Below are positions 1 to 8,808 of a DNA stretch of 64,000 nucleotides, in pieces. The stretch lies in assembly GCF_027923585.1 (NCBI RefSeq), contig NZ_BRPL01000002.1:744001-808000 (forward strand), in the 5' to 3' direction. The position numbers and the translations under genes were made by a program. How positions within the stretch are numbered: position 1 is the first letter of the stretch; each line of letters opens with the position of its first letter. The notes below the pieces were generated by a model. That model was not told where the DNA came from. It saw nothing but the letters and a program-made list of their open reading frames with translations, and did not search any database. Source of the stretch: Philodulcilactobacillus myokonensis. GTDB taxonomy: Bacteria; Bacillota; Bacilli; Lactobacillales; Lactobacillaceae.

Positions 1-1122
1 CCAGATCTATCAACATTTGAAGTTTTTCCATGGTCTCCAAAGGATGGAAGAACTGCACGTGTAATTTGTGATGTTTATAAACCAGATGGTGAACCGTTCG
101 ATGGTGATCCAAGAAATAATTTAAAACGTGTTTTAAAAGATATGAAAAAAGAAGGATACACATCATTTGATATAGGTCCTGAACCTGAATTCTTCTTGTT
201 CAAGATGGATGAAAATGGTCAACCAACATTAAACTTAAATGATAAAGGAAGTTACTTTGACTTAGCTCCTAATGATATGGGCGAAGATTGTCGTCGTGAT
301 ATCGTCTTAACCCTTGAAAAAATGGGATTTGATGTGGAAGCTGCTCATCATGAAGTTGCCCCTGGTCAACATGAAATTGATTTTAAATATTCAGATGCGG
401 TTAATACTGCTGATAATATTCAAACATTCAAATTGGTTGTTAAGACAATTGCTAGAAAACATGGATTGTATGCAACGTTTATGCCAAAGCCACTAAGTGG
501 AATTAATGGATCTGGGATGCATATTAACATGTCATTATTTCATGATAAGGGAAATGCATTCTATGATAAGAATGGTAAATTTGAATTATCTAAAGATGCA
601 TTTTACTTCTTAGGTGGAATTTTGAAACATGCAAGAGGCTTTACAGCAATTGGTGATCCGATCGTTAATTCATATAAACGTTTAGTTCCAGGTTATGAAG
701 CCCCAACTTATATTGCTTGGTCTCCATCTAATCGTTCCCCATTAGTTAGAGTTCCAAGTGCTAGGGGATTAACCACTAGATTAGAACTAAGAAGTGCTGA
801 TCCAACTGCTAATCCTTACATGGCAATTGCTTGTGTTCTTGAAGCTGGATTAGATGGCTTAAGGAACAAAATTAAGGCTCCTAAGAATATTGATGCCAAC
901 ATTTACCAAATGAATGCACAACAATTGAAAGAAAATCATATTTACAGTTTACCTGATAACTTACACAATGCGGTTGTTGCTTTAGAACAAGATCCAACCA
1001 TGAAGTATGCTTTAGGTGAAAAATTATACAGTAGTTTTATTGCTGCTAAACATTTTGAATTTAATTCATATCGTACCCAGGTTTCTGAATGGGAACGTGA
1101 GCACTATATGAAGAAATACTAA
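1..1122 (+). CDS. glnA: glutamine synthetase, type I (5' end outside window)
   Basis: The reading frame is open from base 1, so this is the C-terminal 373 residues of an enzyme that is normally about 445. It makes glutamine from glutamate, ammonia and ATP as a cytosolic dodecamer. Visible family landmarks are the GPEPEFFLF glutamate/metal segment, [12 protein letters not shown], the ATP-binding stretch [12 protein letters not shown] and the NRSPLVRVP segment. The protein ends in a short [10 protein letters not shown] tail, as in Gram-positive GS-I-alpha enzymes, in which GlnR feedback acts through the C-terminus. A glnR gene would be expected just upstream of the window. A strong terminator follows the stop codon. 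Confidence 0.97.
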   Translation, partial: PDLSTFEVFPWSPKDGRTARVICDVYKPDGEPFDGDPRNNLKRVLKDMKKEGYTSFDIGPEPEFFLFKMDENGQPTLNLNDKGSYFDLAPNDMGEDCRRDIVLTLEKMGFDVEAAHHEVAPGQHEIDFKYSDAVNTADNIQTFKLVVKTIARKHGLYATFMPKPLSGINGSGMHINMSLFHDKGNAFYDKNGKFELSKDAFYFLGGILKHARGFTAIGDPIVNSYKRLVPGYEAPTYIAWSPSNRSPLVRVPSARGLTTRLELRSADPTANPYMAIACVLEAGLDGLRNKIKAPKNIDANIYQMNAQQLKENHIYSLPDNLHNAVVALEQDPTMKYALGEKLYSSFIAAKHFEFNSYRTQVSEWEREHYMKKY

Positions 1123-1140
1123 TTAAAAAAATAATATTTA

Positions 1141-1190
1141 AACCCATGGGATGAATTAACGATTTGTTAATTGATTTCATGGGTTTTATT
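1141..1190 (+). terminator. Rho-independent terminator of glnA
   Basis: AACCCATG (1141-1148) pairs with CATGGGTT (1178-1185), and an inner stem AATTAAC/GTTAATT closes a short loop. TTTTATT follows. It lies 18 bases after the glnA stop. Confidence 0.85.
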
Positions 1191-1200
1191 ATCTTATAAT
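1171..1200 (+). promoter_or_regulatory. promoter of the 1251-3574 operon
   Basis: TTGATT (1171-1176), 18-base spacer, TATAAT (1195-1200). The -35 box sits inside the descending arm of the glnA terminator. Confidence 0.55.
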
Positions 1201-1250
1201 GTGATATAGTGTGATTTATAAATATAAATCTAAAACGAGGTAAAATTAAG

Positions 1251-2108
1251 ATGGATAATAATCAAGCAAGGAACAGTGAACGGAATCACAATGATAATCA
1301 ACTAGAAATTAATTTAGATCATAAAATTAAAGCGTTAAAAGTTATTCAAAGGGCAATTAAAACTAATCATGATCTAGATTTGTACCGGATGATTGATTCA
1401 TCTAAATATAAACAAATAACACGTGACCAAAACATTCCCGATGTTAATCTTTCATTAATTAATGATTTAAATGATGAATTGAGTCATCATTTAAGTTTTC
1501 AATTGATTGATTATTTGGGAAAAGAATTCCCATTCTTTTATTATGATGAATATCAATTAGGGCATTTTAATATTTACTTTGGTAATTGGTGGGATCATAA
1601 ACTTTTTGGGACGCTGGATGTTTTAAATGTTGCCTTTAATTTTGATCCAAAGGAATTAGATAAATTGAAACGCTCTTTTCAACTTGAATCTGAACATAAA
1701 ATGTATAATTCAGATCAGATTGAAGCAATTAGTAAAAAGAATGTTGGTTTACAACAACTACAAGAATCACAACATAAGAGACAGGCACGTGAATATTCTT
1801 TACGTGAAGAAGTGAAAAATTTAGATTCTAAAAATGCATTACCTTGGGATGCTAATAAATTAAAGAGTCAAAAACAAAAATTATTAGCTGAATTAAGTCA
1901 TCTTGCTAATTTGGATGATCAAGCGATTAAAGCTCATCATGCGATTGAAGCAAATGATCATCATGTTCTTGAATTATCGAAAGAAAATACAATTTTGGAA
2001 TATGAAAAACAAAATTTGCGTAATACTTTTACTGATTTTCAACAATTTGTGGAAAAAAGTAATAATTTATATCGAGACTATATTTTATATTTACTAAAGA
2101 AAGCATAA
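1251..2108 (+). CDS. uncharacterised coiled-coil protein
   Basis: 285 residues, cytosolic, with no signal peptide or membrane segment. I do not recognise a family with confidence. The N-terminal half (to about residue 150) looks globular and contains an aromatic patch, FGNWWDHKLFGTLDVLN. The C-terminal half (about 150-275) is rich in K, E, Q and L with a heptad-like pattern, suggesting a long coiled coil. Similar lactobacillus proteins are, from memory and uncertainly, sometimes labelled SbcC-like because of that coil, but no Walker A motif is present. It is the first gene of a three-gene operon. The RBS CGAGG is about 10 bases before the ATG. Confidence 0.8.
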   Translation: MDNNQARNSERNHNDNQLEINLDHKIKALKVIQRAIKTNHDLDLYRMIDSSKYKQITRDQNIPDVNLSLINDLNDELSHHLSFQLIDYLGKEFPFFYYDEYQLGHFNIYFGNWWDHKLFGTLDVLNVAFNFDPKELDKLKRSFQLESEHKMYNSDQIEAISKKNVGLQQLQESQHKRQAREYSLREEVKNLDSKNALPWDANKLKSQKQKLLAELSHLANLDDQAIKAHHAIEANDHHVLELSKENTILEYEKQNLRNTFTDFQQFVEKSNNLYRDYILYLLKKA

Positions 2109-2121
2109 GGAAATGATTAGG

Positions 2122-3057
2122 ATGAATGAGAATGACCAAAATAAAAAAAGCAATCGCATTCAAGAGGGGCTAAATCAAAGAAACAACCAATTAAAAGATG
2201 GGTTGAATAATGGTTTAAAGTATACAAATTTAATCGACCAACTGGTAAAGACTTCTGATGATTATAAGTTATTTGATGCCATTAACAGTCTTGTTAAATT
2301 TCATCTAAATACAAATCAAATTAAATTCGTTGACCAATATCATAGTGCTGATTATTGTGCATTATTTATGTATCGATTCATTGAATTACATCAAGAAGAA
2401 AACTTTAAATTAGATTTAGAAAACAAATCTCAACTGGTTGTAAAAATTTTAGGAACTAATACTAATAATGAGTTCTTTTATGATTATGACCTTGAAAATG
2501 ATAATGCTTACTTTAAAGATATAAAATACCATTTATCAATTTTCAGTATGAATTTAAAACATAAACAAATTCGCTTTGATGGTCATAATTTAATGAATTT
2601 ATTTATTATTAAGGGATACCATCAAATGACTGTTAGCGACATTAAAAATGAATTGGATGGAATGATCCAATTTAGTCATAATTTAGAATCTAAATTAGAT
2701 TTTTCAGTTGATCTTAGTATTTTAAATCCAAAAAATAATATCTTTTACAAATTTGCTAAAAATGATCTTCCGTCTTATATTATTGATAAATTATTCATTG
2801 GTGCTGCTAAAAATGATTATATGTTGACGTCATACCATCATACGGGTGCAGAATTATCTTTAGGCCAGGACTTGCAATTGAAATTATTTAATTCAAATGA
2901 TAATATTCCTACATGGGGAATTGTAGTTAATGATAAAAATCAACAAATATCTTGGTTTGATGTTATTTTACACTATGATTTCTTACGCCAATGGTATTTA
3001 GATAATATAAAGGTATTAGAAGTATCACCGGATAGTAAAACTTTGAGCAGTAAGTAA
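2122..3057 (+). CDS. uncharacterised protein, second gene of the operon
   Basis: 311 residues from ATG 2122. An upstream in-frame ATG at 2113 touches the RBS AAGGAA (2107-2112), so 2122 with 9-base spacing is preferred. No recognised domain. The N-terminal 30 residues are polar and Asn/Lys/Gln rich. The rest is acidic and Asn/Asp/Tyr rich with alternating short beta-like segments and no predicted membrane helix. It starts 13 bases after its upstream partner and is followed 10 bases later by a dUTPase-like gene, so co-transcription is likely. Function unknown. Confidence 0.8.
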   Translation: MNENDQNKKSNRIQEGLNQRNNQLKDGLNNGLKYTNLIDQLVKTSDDYKLFDAINSLVKFHLNTNQIKFVDQYHSADYCALFMYRFIELHQEENFKLDLENKSQLVVKILGTNTNNEFFYDYDLENDNAYFKDIKYHLSIFSMNLKHKQIRFDGHNLMNLFIIKGYHQMTVSDIKNELDGMIQFSHNLESKLDFSVDLSILNPKNNIFYKFAKNDLPSYIIDKLFIGAAKNDYMLTSYHHTGAELSLGQDLQLKLFNSNDNIPTWGIVVNDKNQQISWFDVILHYDFLRQWYLDNIKVLEVSPDSKTLSSK

Positions 3058-3067
3058 GGTGAAATAA

Positions 3068-3574
3068 TTGGAAATTGATAAAATGTTACGTCATTCTGTG
3101 ACGTTATTTAGGCAAAATGAAGCAAAGGATAATTTAAAATTTTTACCCCAGGTTAGATTACAAAATACTTATGTTAATCTAGACATTAGATTATCTAAAA
3201 TGGCTAATGAATCACAGAGATTTAATTATCATTCTAGAAGTAAAATCAATCGTAATCATCTTCTTTTTAGTTATGTTGACGTTTTAAAACGTTATTTATT
3301 AATTGCTAATTTAAAAAACTGGAATCAATTGGTTCTAATTAGTGATGATGAAATAGATGCTTTATCGCATAAGAAACAAGCAAGCTTAGATGACATCAAT
3401 AAATTATACTTGGCAATTAAAAACATGCTATTCAATAGTTATTTTGATCGCCGACAGAATGATTTTATATACTCATGGAAATTGTTCTTAAAATTTGGAT
3501 TATCTGATTTGAAATTCAGTGTTCAGGAAATTGAACAAGAATTTAATAATCAAGTAACTCAAAAAATAAATTAA
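3068..3574 (+). CDS. degenerate all-alpha dUTPase-like protein
   Basis: 168 residues from TTG 3068, with AAGGTGA about 6 bases upstream. The pattern resembles the dimeric all-alpha dUTPase/MazG-fold family, which hydrolyses dUTP to dUMP. MANESQRFNYH (45-55) matches the family's ELANE...FKxW segment, FSYVDVLKRYLL matches EEYVDxLHFxL, and the C-terminal WKLFLKFGLSDLKFSVQEIEQ matches the terminal helix pair. The metal-binding glutamates are mostly gone: Arg41 and Lys44 replace the two in the first helix, and Phe67 and Ser68 replace the EE pair, leaving only Glu48 and Asp71. The usual C-terminal KN..N..RQ..GY tail is truncated. Probably not a dUTPase today. The family assignment rests on remembered patterns. 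Confidence 0.6.
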   Translation: MEIDKMLRHSVTLFRQNEAKDNLKFLPQVRLQNTYVNLDIRLSKMANESQRFNYHSRSKINRNHLLFSYVDVLKRYLLIANLKNWNQLVLISDDEIDALSHKKQASLDDINKLYLAIKNMLFNSYFDRRQNDFIYSWKLFLKFGLSDLKFSVQEIEQEFNNQVTQKIN

Positions 3575-3593
3575 TTCGATTTTAAAAATAGGG

Positions 3594-3622
3594 TTGACTT
3601 ATAAATTAAATTTGGATATAAT
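3594..3622 (+). promoter_or_regulatory. promoter of tRNA-Arg
   Basis: TTGACT (3594-3599), 17-base spacer, TATAAT (3617-3622), 12 bases before the mature tRNA end. A near-consensus promoter. Confidence 0.85.
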
Positions 3623-3634
3623 AATTGTTGTTGT

Positions 3635-3708
3635 GTCGCAGTAGCCCAGTTGGATAGAGCAACGGTCTTCTAAACCGTGGGTCGAGAGTTCGAGTCTCTC
3701 CTGCGACA
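3635..3708 (+). tRNA. tRNA-Arg (anticodon TCT)
   Basis: Acceptor stem GTCGCAG (3635-3641) pairs with CTGCGAC (3701-3707), with discriminator A at 3708. The anticodon stem ACGGT/ACCGT closes loop CTTCTAA, giving anticodon TCT, which reads AGA/AGG, the main Arg codons in AT-rich genomes. The T arm has GAGAG TTCGAGT CTCTC. The terminal CCA is not encoded, so it must be added enzymatically. Confidence 0.96.
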
Positions 3709-3730
3709 TATTTAATAAATAATGATAATG

Positions 3731-3764
3731 GTCTTAAGAAGTTATTCCTTAAGGCTATTTTTTA
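3731..3764 (+). terminator. terminator after tRNA-Arg
   Basis: GTCTTAAG (3731-3738) pairs with CTTAAGGC (3748-3755), followed by TATTTTTTATT. Its T tract runs into the -35 box of the rplU promoter. Confidence 0.8.
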
Positions 3765-3793
3765 TTGACTATTACTATAATTTTATGTATAAT
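3765..3793 (+). promoter_or_regulatory. promoter of the rplU operon
   Basis: TTGACT (3765-3770), 17-base spacer, TATAAT (3788-3793). Confidence 0.85.
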
Positions 3794-3799
3794 TTAATT

Positions 3800-3899
3800 G
3801 TTGTATTTGTGGCTTCCACAGCTACAACCGCACGAATGAAGTATTAAGATCCAATTTTGGGCACTTTATTTCGGCGAGTCTAAGCATAAGATAGGGAGG
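3800..3899 (+). promoter_or_regulatory. 5' leader of rplU, probably an L21-type leader RNA
   Basis: About 100 untranslated bases lie between the promoter and the L21 start. The stretch is richer in G and C than its surroundings (GGCTTCCACAGC, TTTCGGCGAGTC). Firmicute rplU genes commonly carry the L21 leader at exactly this place. The assignment is by position and composition only, and no covariance match was made. Confidence 0.45.
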
Positions 3900-3908
3900 T
3901 GCATGTTA

Positions 3909-4217
3909 ATGTACGCTATTATTAAAAATGGTGGTAAACAATATAAGGTTTCTGAAGGCGATTCAGTTTATGTTGAAAAGCTAGATGCCAAGGAAGGCGA
4001 CAAAGTTAATTTTGACCAAGTTGTTTTTATTGGTGGTAAGTCTTCAAAAATTGGTACTCCTTTAGTAGATGGTGCTTCTGTTGAAGGTACTGTTGAAAAA
4101 CAAGGCCGTGGTAAGAAAATTACTATTTTCCGATACAAGCCTAAGAAGGGTGCTCGTTCTAAGAAGGGTCATAGACAACCTTATACTAAGGTTAAGATTG
4201 ATTCTATCAATGCTTAA
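3909..4217 (+). CDS. rplU: 50S ribosomal protein L21 (bL21)
   Basis: 102 residues from ATG 3909. An in-frame ATG at 3903 is only 3 bases from the GGAGG, whereas 3909 has the usual 9-base spacing and gives the standard [14 protein letters not shown] start. It is a 23S rRNA-binding protein of the large subunit. The family signature [17 protein letters not shown], near the C-terminus, is intact. First gene of rplU-prp-rpmA, an arrangement conserved throughout Firmicutes. Confidence 0.98.
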   Translation: MYAIIKNGGKQYKVSEGDSVYVEKLDAKEGDKVNFDQVVFIGGKSSKIGTPLVDGASVEGTVEKQGRGKKITIFRYKPKKGARSKKGHRQPYTKVKIDSINA

Positions 4218-4237
4218 TTATTAAATAGGAGTTATTT

Positions 4238-4576
4238 ATGATTCGTATAATTTTTGATCATAATGACCATAATGACATTATATCGTTTAAATTAATGGGA
4301 CATGCCAATTCTGGTAAGTATGGCCAAGATATAGTATGTGCAGCTGTTTCAGCTTTATCGATTTCAACTGTTAATAGTTTATTTAAAATTGCTAACATTA
4401 AACCGAAAGTAATCAGTGATGATGTTAATGGTGGTTTATTAAACGTAAAAATTAATAATTGTAGTGATCAATTAAAGCATGATCGTGCACAAACCTTGCT
4501 ATTAAATTTAGAAAATGGACTTGTGGACATTTCTAAGAATTATGGTAAGTATATTCAGTTGAAAATTAACGCTTAA
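4238..4576 (+). CDS. prp: ribosomal-processing cysteine protease Prp
   Basis: 112 residues. Prp removes the N-terminal extension of ribosomal protein L27, whose gene is the next one downstream. The catalytic dyad is visible as His22 (in MGHANSGKYG) and Cys34 (in DIVCAAVS), at the spacing known for this family. The usual length is 105-115 residues. It lies 20 bases after rplU and 34 bases before rpmA in the same transcript. Confidence 0.95.
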   Translation: MIRIIFDHNDHNDIISFKLMGHANSGKYGQDIVCAAVSALSISTVNSLFKIANIKPKVISDDVNGGLLNVKINNCSDQLKHDRAQTLLLNLENGLVDISKNYGKYIQLKINA

Positions 4577-4610
4577 TTTTATATATTATGATGCACAGGA
4601 GGTGTAAATA

Positions 4611-4907
4611 ATGTTAAAAATGAATTTACAATTCTTCTCTGCCCATAAAGGAACTGGTTCTACCTCTAACGGTCGTGATTCTGCTGGTCGTCGTTTAGGA
4701 AGCAAAGTTGCAGATGGTCAAACTGTTAAACCTGGTATGATTATTTATCGTCAACGTGGTACTCATATTTACCCTGGTAAAAATGTTAAGCGTGGCGGTG
4801 ATGACACTTTATTTGCTTTAACTGATGGTGTTGTACGTTTTGAACGTAAAGGCCGTCATAATAAGCAAGTTTCTGTTTACCCAGTATCTGAAGCTGTGGC
4901 AAAGTAA
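4611..4907 (+). CDS. rpmA: 50S ribosomal protein L27 (bL27), Prp-processed form
   Basis: 98 residues from ATG 4611, with a strong AGGAGGTG 7 bases upstream. L27 reaches the peptidyl-transferase centre with its N-terminus. The protein begins [16 protein letters not shown]: the first nine residues are the extension cleaved by Prp after the Phe-Phe pair in Firmicutes, exposing the functional tail. The core [15 protein letters not shown] and [10 protein letters not shown] segments are standard. Confidence 0.98.
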   Translation: MLKMNLQFFSAHKGTGSTSNGRDSAGRRLGSKVADGQTVKPGMIIYRQRGTHIYPGKNVKRGGDDTLFALTDGVVRFERKGRHNKQVSVYPVSEAVAK

Positions 4908-4917
4908 ATATTTAAAA

Positions 4918-4943
4918 AGAGGCCCAGTTCGGGCCTTTTTTTA
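4918..4943 (+). terminator. terminator of the rplU-prp-rpmA operon
   Basis: Perfect GC-rich stem AGGCCC/GGGCCT with loop AGTTC, extended by A/T pairs, followed by seven Ts. Confidence 0.93.
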
Positions 4944-5023
4944 TTAAAAAATTAATTTTGAATTATAATAAAGATTGTTTTTTAATATCTTATAATGATG
5001 TATGATTAAAGGGGAATGAACAT

Positions 5024-5593
5024 ATGGCTACAATATCAACAGCTGATTTTAAAAATGGATTGACAATTAAAGTTGATAATGCAATTTGGCGCATTACGAG
5101 TTTTCAACATGTAAAGCCTGGTAAGGGTGGCGCATTCGTACGTTCTAAGTTAAAGAATTTAAAAACTGGTGCCGTTCAAGAAAAGACATTTAGATCTGGC
5201 GCCAAGATGGAACAAGCCATCATTGACACAAGAAACATGCAATATCTTTACAGTGATCCATCTGGATATATTTTTATGGATATGGATAACTATGAACAAG
5301 TTTCAATTCCAGGTAACCAAATTAAAGAAGAATTAAACTACTTACAGCCAAATATGCAGGTTAAAGTAATTCAATATAATGGTCAAACACTTGGAATTGA
5401 TGTTCCTAACACCGTTACTTTAGAAGTTGCCGATACAGAACCTGGTATTAAAGGAAATACTGTTTCTGGTGGTTCTAAACCAGCTAAAATGACTACTGGT
5501 TTAACCGTTCAGGTTCCATTCTTTGTTAACCAAGGTGATAAGCTTTTAATTAACACAACTGATGGAACATATATTTCTAGAGCTAACAAGTAG
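5024..5593 (+). CDS. efp: elongation factor P
   Basis: 189 residues, three-domain beta protein. EF-P binds stalled ribosomes between the P and E sites and promotes peptide bonds at polyproline stretches. The tip loop in domain I reads VKPGKGGAF with Lys34 at the apex, the residue that is modified in many bacteria. The domain III landmarks [15 protein letters not shown] and [17 protein letters not shown] are intact. A TATAAT at 4991-4996 is a likely -10 element, but no convincing -35 was found. It is transcribed separately from rpmA, after a strong terminator. Confidence 0.97.
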   Translation: MATISTADFKNGLTIKVDNAIWRITSFQHVKPGKGGAFVRSKLKNLKTGAVQEKTFRSGAKMEQAIIDTRNMQYLYSDPSGYIFMDMDNYEQVSIPGNQIKEELNYLQPNMQVKVIQYNGQTLGIDVPNTVTLEVADTEPGIKGNTVSGGSKPAKMTTGLTVQVPFFVNQGDKLLINTTDGTYISRANK

Positions 5594-5672
5594 TTCTTTA
5601 TTCATAATTTAATACTTTTATCAATGATACTGTTCATACCTTTAAAACGTTATTATGATAGGAGGAATAAAC

Positions 5673-6116
5673 TTGGCAGAAGAATCAAATATTGTAATTA
5701 AAGCAAAGCATCCTGACCTTGGTAAAATTGAAATTGCCCCACAAGTTTTAGAAATTATTGCAAGCATCGCTGCCGTTCAAGTAAAAGGTGTAAAGAGAAT
5801 GCGTGGCTCATTTGCAAATGGGGTTAATGAACTTTTTGGCCGAAAAGAATTTGGCAAGGGAATCAAACTAAGCTTTAATCAAAATAAATTAAGTGCAGAT
5901 ATTTACGTTTTCCTAAATTATGGCGTTTCTGTTCCTAAAGTGGCTTTAGAAATTCAGGATCAGGTTAAACAACAATTATTATTTATGACTGAATTAGATG
6001 TTGGTGAAATCAACGTTCATGTTGAAGGAGTTATTCCTAAAAAAGATTCAACTTCTAAGTTTAATTCTAATAATTTGTTTAATAATGATGTTAATGATAA
6101 GGGTGAACATAAGTGA
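5673..6116 (+). CDS. yqhY: Asp23/Gls24 family envelope stress protein (YqhY)
   Basis: 147 residues from TTG 5673. The upstream ATG at 5655 is rejected because the RBS AGGAGG (5660-5665) lies downstream of it, while the TTG is spaced 7 bases from it. Asp23-family domain: LEIIASIAAVQVKGVKRMRG and the KVALEIQDQVKQQL helix. In B. subtilis YqhY influences acetyl-CoA carboxylase regulation. Here it stands in the widespread pair with nusB, overlapping it by 4 bases. The last 20 residues are Asn/Asp/Lys-rich and probably disordered. Confidence 0.93.
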   Translation: MAEESNIVIKAKHPDLGKIEIAPQVLEIIASIAAVQVKGVKRMRGSFANGVNELFGRKEFGKGIKLSFNQNKLSADIYVFLNYGVSVPKVALEIQDQVKQQLLFMTELDVGEINVHVEGVIPKKDSTSKFNSNNLFNNDVNDKGEHK

Positions 6117-6514
6117 GATTAAATAGGCATCAAATTCGTGAACTAGCTTTTAAAACACTATTTGCAATGAATTCTAATGATACAATCAGTAAAAATGATT
6201 TTTTGAAAGATATAACTAATGATAAATTACAAACAATTCCTGATTATTTGAATCAATTAATTGATGGTGTCAAAGCACACCAATCGGAAATTGATCATGA
6301 TATTAGTCAATATCTGAATTCAGGATGGACAATTGCTAGAATTGCTAGAACTGATTTAATTATTTTAAGAATTGCTTTTTATGAAAATAATTATGTTGAT
6401 TCAATTCCTAGTAAGGTTGCAATTAATGAAGCTTTAGAACTATCTAAAAAATATAGTGATGATAAATCCAAGAATTTTGTCAATGGTGTTTTATCTAACA
6501 TAATTAATAACTAA
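6113..6514 (+). CDS. nusB: transcription antitermination factor NusB
   Basis: 133 residues from GTG 6113, overlapping the yqhY stop (GTGA), so translation is probably coupled. An all-helical RNA-binding protein that with NusE/S10 binds boxA in rRNA leaders. Visible landmarks: RHQIRELAFKTLFA at the N-terminus, RIARTDLIILRIAFYE, and KVAINEALELSKKYSDDKSKNFVNGVL at the C-terminus. A long terminator overlaps the stop region. Confidence 0.96.
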   Translation: MRLNRHQIRELAFKTLFAMNSNDTISKNDFLKDITNDKLQTIPDYLNQLIDGVKAHQSEIDHDISQYLNSGWTIARIARTDLIILRIAFYENNYVDSIPSKVAINEALELSKKYSDDKSKNFVNGVLSNIINN

Positions 6515-6554
6515 TAAAAAATAGATTTGTTATCAGCAAATCTATTTTTTATTA
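6512..6554 (+). terminator. terminator after nusB (long perfect stem)
   Basis: An 18-bp perfect inverted repeat, TAATAAAAAATAGATTTG (6512-6529) with its complement at 6537-6554 and a 7-base loop. The right arm carries six Ts; the left arm carries As, so it may work on both strands. It begins at the nusB stop codon. Confidence 0.9.
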
Positions 6555-6563
6555 GTTATATTT

Positions 6564-6592
6564 TTGTGCTAAAATTCAGTATAAATTATAAA
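6564..6592 (+). promoter_or_regulatory. putative promoter of folD operon
   Basis: TTGTGC (6564-6569), 17-base spacer, TATAAA (6587-6592). It lies between the nusB terminator and folD. Confidence 0.5.
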
Positions 6593-6608
6593 TAAGGCGT
6601 GTTTAGGT

Positions 6609-7472
6609 ATGTCAACTATTATTAATGGTAGAAAATTAGCAAAAGATCTTAATCTTAAGACAAAATCTAGGGTTCAACAATTAAATCAAGAATCAATTTA
6701 CCCTGGTTTAGTAGTCATTATTGTTGGTGATGATGACGCTAGTCAAAGGTACGTCCGAAATAAGCATTTGAAAGCACAAAAATTAGGAATTAAATCAATT
6801 ATAAAATCCTTACCAAAAGATACTACTCAAGATCAATTATTAACAATTATTCAACAATACAATCAAAATTCTTCAATTAATGGTATTTTAGTTCAATTAC
6901 CGCTTCCGGCTCAAATTGATGAGCGAATAATCAGCTATTCAATTAATCCACAAAAGGACGTTGATGCATTTAATCCCATCAATGCCGGAAAATTATTTTT
7001 AAATGAAGATACCTTTTACCCCGTTCCATGCACACCTAGTGGCGTCATGGAAATGTTTAAAAAATATCATATTGATTTAAGGGGAAAACTAGCAGTTGTA
7101 ATTGGGAGAAGTACAATTGTTGGACGCCCAATGGCATCTTTATTAACCAATGCAAATGCGACTGTTATCAGTTTAAACCACTACACCAAGGATATAAAAA
7201 AATTTACTAGTAAAGCTGATATTATTGTTTCAGCTACCGGTCAACTTCATTTATTAGGATCATGCGATGTTAAACCTAATGCTGTTGTGATTGACGTTGG
7301 TGAGAATATGAACGAAAATGGTAAATTGGTTGGGGATGTTGATTTTGATCAAGTTTCTAAAATTGCTGGATACATTACACCGGTTCCCGGTGGCGTGGGT
7401 CCAATGACGATTGCAATGTTAATGAAACAGACGGTTGATCTTGCAGTTTGGAGTGAAAAAAATGGACGATAG
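6609..7472 (+). CDS. folD: bifunctional 5,10-methylene-THF dehydrogenase/cyclohydrolase
   Basis: 287 residues. Interconverts methylene-, methenyl- and formyl-tetrahydrofolate with NADP, supplying formyl groups for purines and for Fmt (encoded at 17127). Motifs: catalytic YVRNK at about residues 41-45, ILVQLPLPAQI, PCTPSGVMEMF, the Rossmann segment VIGRSTIVGRPMA, and ITPVPGGVGPMTIAML. It overlaps the true start of xseA by 11 bases, so the two are translationally linked. Confidence 0.97.
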   Translation: MSTIINGRKLAKDLNLKTKSRVQQLNQESIYPGLVVIIVGDDDASQRYVRNKHLKAQKLGIKSIIKSLPKDTTQDQLLTIIQQYNQNSSINGILVQLPLPAQIDERIISYSINPQKDVDAFNPINAGKLFLNEDTFYPVPCTPSGVMEMFKKYHIDLRGKLAVVIGRSTIVGRPMASLLTNANATVISLNHYTKDIKKFTSKADIIVSATGQLHLLGSCDVKPNAVVIDVGENMNENGKLVGDVDFDQVSKIAGYITPVPGGVGPMTIAMLMKQTVDLAVWSEKNGR

Positions 7473-8808
7473 TAAATATATTACTGTTTCAGCACTTAGT
7501 GATTATATTAAACGAAAATTTGATGTTGATCCTTATTTAGGACGGGTATATTTAATTGGGGAAATTTCAAATTATAGACTGAGACCAAATGCTCATCAAT
7601 ACTTTAGTTTAAAGGATGATCATGCTAAAATTAATGCCATTATGTTTAGATCTAGTTTTGCTAAAATTAAATTTAGACCTGAAGAAGGAATGAATGTTTT
7701 AGTCACTGGTCATATTTCCGTTTATGAACCCAATGGCAGCTACCAAATTTATGTGGATCATATGGAACCCAACGGTGTTGGCCAACTATATGCCGCTTAT
7801 GAGCAGTTAAAAAAGAAATTATCTGGTGAAGGACTTTTTGAGCAATCTCATAAAAAACGACTTGTTAAGTATCCAAAGAGAATTGCAGCTGTAACTTCTA
7901 GAAGTGGAGCTGTTATTCGTGATATTATTACAACAACGAAAAGACGTTATCCAATCGCCCAAATTGTTTTATTCCCTTCACTTGTCCAGGGTGATGAAGC
8001 TGCTTCAGATATTGTCCGGCAAATTCAACATGTGAATCGTTTAGGCAATTTTGACACATTAATCGTTGGTCGTGGCGGTGGATCAATTGAAGATTTATGG
8101 CCCTTTAATGAAGGAAACGTTGCAAAGGCAATTTATAATAGTAAAATTCCGGTTATATCTTCCGTTGGACATGAAACAGATACTACCATTGCTGATCTTG
8201 TTGCTGACCAGCGAGCTGCAACTCCAACAGCTGCTGCAGAAATAGCAACTCCTCGTTTAGATCAAGTTCTACTGGATATTTCAAACGATCGGAATCGAAT
8301 TATTAAGGCCTTTCGTGATCGTTTAGTTTTAAATCGTCAACGGCTAAATAAAATTAAGCAATCATATGTATTTAAACAACCCAAACGTTTATATGAGGGG
8401 TATAGCCAACAGGTTGATCAGGTCACCCAGAACTTATTCTATAATGTTGATCAGATTATCAATCATAATATAAGGCGGTTTCAAAACGACAATTATCGGT
8501 TGCATTCACTATCACCTAAAACAGCGGTTTTAAATCAGTGCCATCGTTTAGAGTTGACTGATCAAAAACTTAATCAAAAAATGAAAGCATTGATTCAAAC
8601 TAATCAATCTAAGTTAGCTAATTTAGCTAGTTCATTAGATAATCTTAGTCCGTTAAAAACAATGAGTCGTGGGTATACATATGTATCTGACCATCATCAT
8701 AAAATTATAAAAAGTGTTGATTACGTTAATGTTAACGATCAAGTTACCTTAAATTTTTATGATGGTAAGGCATTAACTAAGGTAATTAAGAAAGGAAGAC
8801 GCAAGTAA
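7462..8808 (+). CDS. xseA: exodeoxyribonuclease VII large subunit
   Basis: 448 residues from ATG 7462, preceded by GGAGTGA at 7450-7456. An in-frame upstream start at 7435 inside folD is less likely. Catalytic subunit of ExoVII, which degrades single-stranded DNA from both ends. An N-terminal OB fold (about residues 10-105) is followed by the nuclease domain with [15 protein letters not shown] and [14 protein letters not shown], then a helical coiled region (about 280-400) that binds XseB subunits. It overlaps xseB by one base. Confidence 0.97.
   Translation: MDDSKYITVSALSDYIKRKFDVDPYLGRVYLIGEISNYRLRPNAHQYFSLKDDHAKINAIMFRSSFAKIKFRPEEGMNVLVTGHISVYEPNGSYQIYVDHMEPNGVGQLYAAYEQLKKKLSGEGLFEQSHKKRLVKYPKRIAAVTSRSGAVIRDIITTTKRRYPIAQIVLFPSLVQGDEAASDIVRQIQHVNRLGNFDTLIVGRGGGSIEDLWPFNEGNVAKAIYNSKIPVISSVGHETDTTIADLVADQRAATPTAAAEIATPRLDQVLLDISNDRNRIIKAFRDRLVLNRQRLNKIKQSYVFKQPKRLYEGYSQQVDQVTQNLFYNVDQIINHNIRRFQNDNYRLHSLSPKTAVLNQCHRLELTDQKLNQKMKALIQTNQSKLANLASSLDNLSPLKTMSRGYTYVSDHHHKIIKSVDYVNVNDQVTLNFYDGKALTKVIKKGRRK

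Noticed and set aside
5655-5672. ATG 5655 as yqhY start
   Set aside because: The strong AGGAGG lies downstream of this ATG, so initiation at TTG 5673 is far more likely.
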